A stretch of DNA of 6,770 bases from a bacterium UBP17_UBA6191 (GTDB lineage Bacteria > Muiribacteriota > UBA6191). The DNA lies in NCBI GenBank assembly GCA_002422125.1, contig DITF01000294.1, positions 1 to 6,770 on the forward strand. The letters run 5' to 3'. Below are positions 1-5,604 of this stretch, in pieces; the stretch's first letter is position 1; each line of letters begins with the position of its first letter. The position numbers and the translations under genes were made by a program. Under the pieces are notes generated by a model that worked only from the letters and a program-made list of their open reading frames with translations, was not told the origin of the DNA and made no database searches.

Positions 1-757
1 AGAAACTCTCCATAATTTTCTGAATCTCCTGCTCGTCACCATCAAAATTATGGTAGACCTCCTGAACATCATCATTATCTTCCATCATGTTCAAAAGCTT
101 AAACATTCTCAATAGATCATCTCCAGCCAATCTGGTTTTAGTTTTGGGACGGCGTACGATTCCAGACTCCTCTACCGTAACTGATTTTTCATCAAAAAAC
201 TCTCTGACAGCATGAAACATTTCAGGAACACAGTTCACCTCAAAATATTCCTCATCATCCACCCGCATATCATCGGCCCCTGAATCCATAACTAATTCCA
301 TCAGATAGTCTTCCTGATAGTCCGTTTTGGAGAAAAACAACTGGCCCACTCTTTCAAAATTATAAGAAACACTACCTGGTGCCCCCATGGCCCCACCGAA
401 TTTGCTGAAAATGTGACGAATGTCGGCTGCGGTCCGGTTTTTGTTGTCGGTGAGAACTTCCACGATCAGTCCTGCCCCACCGGGACCATAACCCTCATAT
501 ACCATTTCTTCGTAGTTCTCTTCCTCTCCATCTCCAGAGCCCCGTTTAACGGCCTTATCCAGAGTATCCCCAGGCATGTTTGCATCTTTTGCCTTCTGAA
601 TTGCCAGACGCAAACGAGAATTCATGGTTGGATCCGCTCCCCCTTGTCTGGTTGCTGTAACCAGCTCTCGAATCAGTTTGGTAAAAATCTTCGCCCGCTT
701 GGAATCATTAGCACCTTTTTTATGCTTGATCTGTTTCCATTTACTATGCCCAGCCAT
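1..757 (-). CDS. yebC: YebC/PmpR/TACO1-family protein, 3' end cut by window edge
   Basis: Cytoplasmic protein of the YebC/TACO1 (DUF28) family. Members were first described as transcriptional regulators (PmpR); more recent work assigns some of them to relief of ribosome stalling, and mitochondrial TACO1 is a translational activator. The 252 visible residues open with the family hallmark MAGHSKWKQIKHKKGANDSK and continue with RAKIFTKLIREL (21-32), the glycine-rich YEGYGPGGAGLIVE (87-100), the DNKNRTAADIRHIFSKFGG block (104-122) and the C-terminal DDVQEVYHNFD (229-239). E. coli YebC has about 246 residues, so only the last few codons should lie outside the window. The start is certain: family N-terminus plus a strong Shine-Dalgarno (TAGGAGGG) 4 nt upstream. 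It is the third gene of the mutS2-rpoN-yebC operon, 9 bp after rpoN. In many bacteria yebC precedes ruvC; whether it does here lies off the window. Family assignment is secure; regulator versus translation factor is not decided by the sequence. Confidence 0.96.
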   Translation of the reverse strand, partial: MAGHSKWKQIKHKKGANDSKRAKIFTKLIRELVTATRQGGADPTMNSRLRLAIQKAKDANMPGDTLDKAVKRGSGDGEEENYEEMVYEGYGPGGAGLIVEVLTDNKNRTAADIRHIFSKFGGAMGAPGSVSYNFERVGQLFFSKTDYQEDYLMELVMDSGADDMRVDDEEYFEVNCVPEMFHAVREFFDEKSVTVEESGIVRRPKTKTRLAGDDLLRMFKLLNMMEDNDDVQEVYHNFDGDEQEIQKIMESF

Positions 758-761
758 AAGG

Positions 762-769
762 CCCTCCTA
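762..769 (-). promoter_or_regulatory. Shine-Dalgarno of yebC built from the rpoN stop codon
   Basis: On the minus strand the sequence TAGGAGGG lies 4 nt before the yebC ATG, and its first three bases are the TAG stop codon of rpoN. A ribosome terminating on rpoN therefore stands on the yebC initiation site, which suggests coupled termination and reinitiation. It is by far the strongest ribosome binding site seen in the window. Confidence 0.8.
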
Positions 770-2182
770 AACAAACTTCTTTCGTTTTGACGAGGATTGA
801 ATCCCCATCATTTCCCTGTATTTTGTGACCGTTCTTCTTGCAATATCAATACCTCTGGCTTTTAACAACTGAGCCAGCATCTGATCAGAAATTGGGCGTT
901 TGGGGTCCTCTTCCTGTATTGCCTGCTGCAAAATTTCACGAATGTGACGGGAAGATACCATTTCCCCCTCATCATTCATTAATCCACCGGAGAAAAAAAA
1001 CTTTAACTCAAATATTCCACTTGGGGTCTGGGCATATTTACCATTCACCACTCTCGAAACTGTAGCCTCATGCCTTTCAATACGAACAGCCACATCCGCT
1101 AGTGTTAATGGCCTCAATCCCGATATGCCTGAGCTAAAAAAATCCTTCTGAATTTCAAAGATACATTTTGCCACCAAAAAAATAGTTTCATTGCGTTTTT
1201 CAATACACTGCCGAAACCAAATCGCAGAATCCAGTTTCTGCTTTAAATAGATAAGCTCTTCCGAAGACAACCCCTCTGCATTCTGAATCCTCTCCTGATA
1301 CCAGGGGCTAATCATGAGGTTAGGTAAAAGATAATCATTAAGGGTTACCTGAACCTCGCCTTCCTTGAACTCCAGAAAAACATCAGGAGTGATCCCTTCA
1401 GCAGGAGCCTCACTCATAAGATACCCTTGCGCCGGTTTAGGATTAAACTGACGAATTTTTTCTGTCGCTTCCTCAATCTCCTGAAAACCTGCCCCTGTAG
1501 CTCTACTTATCTCACGAATTCGATTTGCCCCCAAATCTTCTAGATGATCTGAAATAATTTTATAGACTAAATCATCGTGCATATCCTGGGCGTAGTATTG
1601 AAGCAAAAGGCATTCGCGCAGATCTCTAGCCCCCACACCAGCCGGCTCCAAGGATTGCAACAGATAAAGAGCCTTTTCCACCCTGTCCTCATCAATCATC
1701 AATGCCGAGGCAATTTTGGAAACGGACTCTCTGAGATAACCGCTGGAATCAAGGGATGCTATCAGATAAGTGCCAATCTTTTGCTCCATGGGATCAGAAG
1801 TGGATAGATGGAACTGAGCCGTCAATTCTTCATTCAAGGACTTTTGCTGATGTACAAACTCCTCAAAGGAAGGTTTTTCCTCGTTACTGGCAGTTTCCGA
1901 ACTTGTCCAAGCACCTTGAGATTCCTGAAAATATTTCTCAAAATCTTTTACATAACCTAATAACTCACTTCGCTCCGAAGAATCCTCGGAAGCCGTATCA
2001 GGCAATTCCGTTTCTACGAGCCCACCCTGTACTTCCAGAACAGGGTTTTCCATAAGCTCCTGTTCGACCATCTCTGATAATTCCACCCGATTGGCCTGAA
2101 GAATTTTTACGGCAAGTTGTAGCTGGGGGGTCAGGCGCAAAGACTGCACCTGTTTCATACTCAACTGTTGATTCAATTTCAT
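767..2182 (-). CDS. rpoN: RNA polymerase sigma-54 factor (RpoN)
   Basis: Alternative sigma factor that directs RNA polymerase to -24/-12 promoters and needs an AAA+ enhancer-binding protein to open them. At 471 residues it is of normal length. Region I (1-50) is the glutamine/leucine-rich activator-response segment (LNQQLSMKQVQSLRLTPQLQ at 3-22, then MVEQELMENPVLE at 38-50). Region II (about 51-108) is acidic and variable. The core-binding domain follows (about 110-300, with SLDSSGYL 143-150 and LEPAGVGARDLRECLLLQ 178-195). The DNA-binding part has a helix-turn-helix (about 359-381, LADVAVRIERHEATVSRV) leading into KYAQTPSGIFELKFFFSGG (382-400). The RpoN box is ARRTVTKYRE at 448-457, one change from the consensus ARRTVAKYRE. 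All domains appear intact. The ATG overlaps the mutS2 stop (ATGA), with only a weak GGGA 5 nt upstream, so translation is probably coupled to mutS2. Neighbours are mutS2 and yebC rather than lptB and hpf/ptsN. Confidence 0.98.
   Translation of the reverse strand: MKLNQQLSMKQVQSLRLTPQLQLAVKILQANRVELSEMVEQELMENPVLEVQGGLVETELPDTASEDSSERSELLGYVKDFEKYFQESQGAWTSSETASNEEKPSFEEFVHQQKSLNEELTAQFHLSTSDPMEQKIGTYLIASLDSSGYLRESVSKIASALMIDEDRVEKALYLLQSLEPAGVGARDLRECLLLQYYAQDMHDDLVYKIISDHLEDLGANRIREISRATGAGFQEIEEATEKIRQFNPKPAQGYLMSEAPAEGITPDVFLEFKEGEVQVTLNDYLLPNLMISPWYQERIQNAEGLSSEELIYLKQKLDSAIWFRQCIEKRNETIFLVAKCIFEIQKDFFSSGISGLRPLTLADVAVRIERHEATVSRVVNGKYAQTPSGIFELKFFFSGGLMNDEGEMVSSRHIREILQQAIQEEDPKRPISDQMLAQLLKARGIDIARRTVTKYREMMGIQSSSKRKKFV
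2179..2182 (-). other. ATGA stop/start overlap of mutS2 and rpoN
   Basis: The rpoN ATG and the mutS2 TGA share bases in the minus-strand tetranucleotide ATGA. The site preceding rpoN (CGGGAAATTT) is a poor Shine-Dalgarno. The arrangement is typical of translational coupling and shows that the two genes share one transcript. Confidence 0.85.
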
Positions 2183-4518
2183 AAATTTCCCGAAAGATTC
2201 ACAATTGTCGCACCCTCAGAGTCAGCTATCAAGGAACATCCCGCACTGAGGGGATTTCGTCTCAAAAACTCCATAACTGCGTTTTTTAATTTCCCCTTAC
2301 CATGAATAATGGTAATTCGAGACAAATGCCTGACTACAGCCTGATCCAGAAACAATTCAAGCTCATACAAGGCATCCTCAATCGCACTGGCTCGTATGTC
2401 AATCTCTTGAACATCCTCTCCCCTGATAACACTAACTCCACCAGAAAATCGCGGTGCCTCTATCTGTGGCTTTAAGTCCAAATCAGAGCGATTAAGGCTA
2501 ATGGTCACCCCATCAGAAACCACCTTCAATCTCTTTTGATTGGGCTGCAACTCAATCACTCTGGCTTTTCGACCCGATCCCGGTAGTTTTACCCAATCCC
2601 CAATCGCCAATTCTGTGTCATGGGTTCTGGTTTGAATTTGTTTTTGATAATGTTTCAAGCGTTTTTCGTAATCTACCTTAAACTGCTGTTTTACTTCCGA
2701 GATAGCCTCGGGCCCACTTTGATTTGTATCAAGCTCTCTGAATCGTTTTTCCCAGCCCTTAAAAACACGGTGCAAATCTTTTTCCAGCCTCAGATTTATA
2801 TTCGCCAGAATTCTATCTCTATCTAATTCAAACCTGTGAAGCACTTCCTCACTCCTTTGGCGAATCACACCAAGGGAAGTCTGTAACTCTCTGTTTCTAT
2901 CTCTTAATTTCCTTAGACGAACTACCTCGCGCTTCTCTTCCTCCAGAATGTCACGAAGCTCAAAATGCCCCTGACCCAATGTTTCCTCAGCCCCCTTGAT
3001 AACCGAATCAGGCAAGCCAAATTTTCTGGCCAATTGTACACCATAGCTATTACCGGGGACCCCGACTGAGAGAAGATATGTCGGCCTTAACTCCACCGAA
3101 TCAAAAATCATGGAGGCATTCACAAACACCTGAGATTCAAGAGCCAGATTTTTCACCTCATTGTAATGTGTGCTGATGATGGCTCGCATCCCTGATTGTC
3201 CCAGGTAACGCAACATATGGGAAGCTAGTGCCTCTCCTTCTCTAGGATCTGTAGCATTCATGATTTCATCTACAAACAGAATGCTTTGGGCTGTTGCACT
3301 GGACAGAACCTTTTTCCAACGGGCCAGATGAGCCGCAAACGAACTTAAGGAATCCATCAAGGACTGATAGTCCCCCATCAGATACAAAACCCTGTCTACC
3401 GCTGGAAGACGGCAGGAACGAGCCGGAACACGAAGACCAAGGCCTGCATAATAATAACAAAGTGCCACGGACTTCATAGTGACGGTTTTCCCCCCAGCAT
3501 TGGGACCAGATAACACTAAAATCTTCTGCTGAGGCTTTAAAAGCATGTCATTAGTAATACAATCCACCACAAACGGGTGGAAAAATCCTTGGATTTCAAA
3601 ATCCGAACCTTCAGAAATGATGGGGTTACATCCCTTGATTTGACTGGAGTAACAAGCTCGAGCCCGCAATACATCCAGCCATTTAAGTCTAGAAATAGCC
3701 TTTATAAAGGATTGCCTTAAGCCATACACCCTTTGATTGCAAAGGCTCAAAATTCTGGAAATTTCGACTCTCTCTGCCTGTCTTAGCTCTTCAAACTGAT
3801 TGTTTAAATCCACTAGGGATTGTGGTTCAAAATATGTGGTCTGGCCTGAATGTGAGGTTCCATGCGCCACTCCCTTTACTCTTCCCCGAGACTCTGTACG
3901 CATTAACAAAACAAATCTTCCGTTTAGCTCAACCCAAAAATCTTCCTGAAGTAGGGGCGAAAGCTCTACATCTCTAACAATATTTCGTAGGATCTGCTTC
4001 AGATCTTTTTCCAATTCCAGGATTTTTTTACGCAATGCCAGTAATTGCTCAGATGCCGAATCCCTAATCTCAAGCCTGTCATTAAAAATTGAGCCCAAGT
4101 ACCCTACACAATCAATAAAGGCCAAAGAATCAGGGAGTTCTGGGGCTTGTAGAATTGACTGGGATTCCACAAAGGCCTGCTGAAGTTCCTGATAGTCCAT
4201 TCCATCCAGAGCCAATTGTGCCAGTTCCTCTCTATCAAGGAACAGGCTGGATTTTCTCAACTTGTTTTCAGTACTTTCTTGCAATCGGGAGCCTATGGGA
4301 TTTGGTTGGGAAACAAGCCAATCCTGCATGGCAAGAACTAACCTCTGCTCCTGTTCCATTTTGTGCTTGCCCCAAGGGATACGAAGTTTTTTTAGGCTCG
4401 GCAAAGCACTCTGATAAGAAATATGCCTAGATACGGCCTCAAATACTAAATGCCCGTCAAATTCTCTGGGTATGCACCAGAAGCCTTCCATTTTAACTTC
4501 TGATTCGTCTATGATCAT
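2179..4518 (-). CDS. mutS2: MutS2-family ATPase with C-terminal Smr domain
   Basis: Homolog of the mismatch protein MutS that lacks the mismatch-recognition domain. Known members suppress homologous recombination (Helicobacter) or split collided ribosomes (Bacillus). At 779 residues it matches the family length. Order seen: N-terminal core (about 15-150); clamp region with SGQTTYFEPQSLVDLNNQFE (224-243); Walker A GPNAGGKT (338-345); Q-loop-like GDYQS (382-386); signature SLSSFAAHL (390-398); Walker B ILFVDE (413-418); switch STHYNEVK (449-456); charged, probably coiled-coil segment (about 519-632); KOW-like beta domain (about 637-682); and Smr domain (about 700-779) with IDIR (706-709) and HGKG (739-742). 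After Walker B the usual LGxGTDP is IMNATDP, an uncommon D-loop. The Smr turn after HGKG also departs from the usual TG. The start at 4518 has AGGGTGG 10 nt upstream; Met10 is an alternative but lacks a good site. First gene of the mutS2-rpoN-yebC operon, diverging from dusA. Confidence 0.95.
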   Translation of the reverse strand: MIIDESEVKMEGFWCIPREFDGHLVFEAVSRHISYQSALPSLKKLRIPWGKHKMEQEQRLVLAMQDWLVSQPNPIGSRLQESTENKLRKSSLFLDREELAQLALDGMDYQELQQAFVESQSILQAPELPDSLAFIDCVGYLGSIFNDRLEIRDSASEQLLALRKKILELEKDLKQILRNIVRDVELSPLLQEDFWVELNGRFVLLMRTESRGRVKGVAHGTSHSGQTTYFEPQSLVDLNNQFEELRQAERVEISRILSLCNQRVYGLRQSFIKAISRLKWLDVLRARACYSSQIKGCNPIISEGSDFEIQGFFHPFVVDCITNDMLLKPQQKILVLSGPNAGGKTVTMKSVALCYYYAGLGLRVPARSCRLPAVDRVLYLMGDYQSLMDSLSSFAAHLARWKKVLSSATAQSILFVDEIMNATDPREGEALASHMLRYLGQSGMRAIISTHYNEVKNLALESQVFVNASMIFDSVELRPTYLLSVGVPGNSYGVQLARKFGLPDSVIKGAEETLGQGHFELRDILEEEKREVVRLRKLRDRNRELQTSLGVIRQRSEEVLHRFELDRDRILANINLRLEKDLHRVFKGWEKRFRELDTNQSGPEAISEVKQQFKVDYEKRLKHYQKQIQTRTHDTELAIGDWVKLPGSGRKARVIELQPNQKRLKVVSDGVTISLNRSDLDLKPQIEAPRFSGGVSVIRGEDVQEIDIRASAIEDALYELELFLDQAVVRHLSRITIIHGKGKLKNAVMEFLRRNPLSAGCSLIADSEGATIVNLSGNL

Positions 4519-4528
4519 TTTTGGTTTT

Positions 4529-4535
4529 CCACCCT
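4529..4535 (-). promoter_or_regulatory. probable ribosome binding site of mutS2
   Basis: The minus-strand heptamer AGGGTGG lies 10 nt before the ATG at 4518. It is one mismatch from a good Shine-Dalgarno and slightly far. It favours the ATG at 4518 over the internal Met codon at 4491, which has only a weak purine stretch before it. Confidence 0.45.
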
Positions 4536-4545
4536 GTGATAAACT
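4535..4545 (+). promoter_or_regulatory. extended -10 element of a probable leaderless dusA promoter
   Basis: The 33-bp gap between mutS2 and dusA contains TGTGATAAACT on the plus strand. This fits the TRTGn extended -10 motif followed by the hexamer TAAACT (4 of 6 matches to TATAAT). No convincing -35 is visible at 16-18 bp upstream (T-rich sequence around 4517-4523), which extended -10 promoters can tolerate. Transcription would begin about 7 nt after the hexamer, near 4551-4553, that is at the dusA ATG. Prediction from motif position only. Confidence 0.4.
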
Positions 4546-4551
4546 GTATAT

Positions 4552-5604
4552 ATGTCAAAATTTCTGCCACCGCTTGCAAGTAGTCGGCTCAGTGTTGCTC
4601 CCATGATGGATGTCACTGATCGCTATTTTAGAACTTTTATTCGTCTGCTCAGCCGCCGTTGCCTATTATACACGGAAATGATTGTGGATAACACGATTGC
4701 CCATGCCCACAAAGAAGGTCGTTTAGGCAAATATTTAGACTTTGACCCCTTTGAAAAACCCTTGATAGCCCAGCTAGGTGGCAGCGACAAAAAATCTCTC
4801 TTTGAAGCAGCCAAAATTCTTGAGGACTATGGATATGATGGCATAAATCTCAATGTTGGCTGTCCTTCTGATAGAGTTCAGACCGGCAGTTTTGGAGCCT
4901 GTCTTATGAAGGAGCCCGCATTGGTGGCCGATTGTCTGGTTTCGATACAAAGTGCGGTATCTTTGCCGGTGAGCGTCAAACATAGAATCGGAGTGGACGA
5001 ATTTGATTCTGAAGAATACCTGCATAAGTTTGTGCAAATCCTCTCTGATGCGGGGGTGAGGCATTTTATAGTCCATGCCCGGAAGGCCTGGCTAAAGGGA
5101 CTAAGCCCCTCCGAAAACAGGAAAATTCCCCCACTGAGACGAGATGTGGTTCACCGACTTAAACAAGCATTCCCGCATCTGTTTATCGAGACCAACGGGG
5201 AAATCAAAAGTCTAACCACTGCAATCCAGGAATTACAACTAGTAGATGGTGTCATGATTGGCAGAGCTGCTCAGGACAATCCCTGGTTATTCTCCCAGGT
5301 TGACCCACTGATTTTTGGACAACCCGCTCCTTTTGAATCAAGACTGGATGTTTTGCCTCACCTACAGGAAATCTGTCTGAAGCTCTTATCCAGCGGCAAG
5401 CGGCAGCACCAAATTCTTCGACACATTCTAGGTCTATTCCATGCCGAACCCGGGGCAAAAGTCTTCCGAAGGTTTATCACGGAGGAATGCCACAAAACAC
5501 CCAATAGTCCCGACATTCTTATAAGAAGCCTGGAGTTAATAACGGCTGAATACCGGAGAATAGCGAATACGATTCAACAGTCGAGTGAGATAAGCGAAGT
5601 TTAG
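4552..5604 (+). CDS. dusA: tRNA-dihydrouridine synthase, DusA type
   Basis: FMN- and NADPH-dependent enzyme that reduces uridines in the tRNA D-loop; DusA members act at positions 20/20a. At 350 residues it has a normal length. The TIM-barrel part carries the FMN-binding opening SVAPMMDVTDRYFR (14-27), LLYTEM (38-43), AQLGGSD (73-79), the catalytic-cysteine block NLNVGCPSDRVQTGSFGACLM (99-119, Cys104), VKHRIGVD, the DusA-specific HARKAWLKGLSP followed by PPLRRDVVHRL, the phosphate-binding TNGEI, and VDGVMIGRAAQDNPWLF. A helical C-terminal domain follows (about 255-350). HARKAWLxGLSP separates DusA from DusB and DusC. The ATG is forced: an in-frame TAA lies at 4540-4542 and no alternative start intervenes, while the next Met falls inside the FMN motif. 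There is no Shine-Dalgarno. It diverges from mutS2, and its last 69 bases overlap the convergent kinase gene. Confidence 0.97.
   Translation: MSKFLPPLASSRLSVAPMMDVTDRYFRTFIRLLSRRCLLYTEMIVDNTIAHAHKEGRLGKYLDFDPFEKPLIAQLGGSDKKSLFEAAKILEDYGYDGINLNVGCPSDRVQTGSFGACLMKEPALVADCLVSIQSAVSLPVSVKHRIGVDEFDSEEYLHKFVQILSDAGVRHFIVHARKAWLKGLSPSENRKIPPLRRDVVHRLKQAFPHLFIETNGEIKSLTTAIQELQLVDGVMIGRAAQDNPWLFSQVDPLIFGQPAPFESRLDVLPHLQEICLKLLSSGKRQHQILRHILGLFHAEPGAKVFRRFITEECHKTPNSPDILIRSLELITAEYRRIANTIQQSSEISEV
5536..5604. other. antiparallel overlap of dusA and kinase 3' coding ends
   Basis: The final 22 codons plus stop of the plus-strand dusA and of the minus-strand kinase occupy the same 69 bp. Both reading frames encode plausible terminal helices there: the C-terminal helix of DusA, and the last helix of the kinase's C-terminal receiver-like domain (AYLTRLLNRI). 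No convincing terminator hairpin with a T-run was seen between or just beyond the two stops, so each transcript is likely to run into the other gene. Confidence 0.8.

Noticed and set aside
413..790. Plus-strand open frame of 125 codons opposite yebC and the end of rpoN
   Set aside because: It lies antisense to a clearly conserved yebC, has no recognisable domain and crosses the yebC-rpoN junction; it is a shadow frame.
4547..4552. TATATA on the minus strand as the mutS2 -10 box
   Set aside because: It matches TATAAT at four positions, but TTGACA abuts it with no spacer and no other -35 at a proper distance was found, so it is not listed as a feature.
4564..4580. CTGCCACCGCTTGCAAG near the dusA start as a sigma-54 promoter
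   Set aside because: It looks like fragments of -24/-12 elements but the GG...GC spacing is about two bases short and the GG is missing; it is also inside dusA coding sequence.
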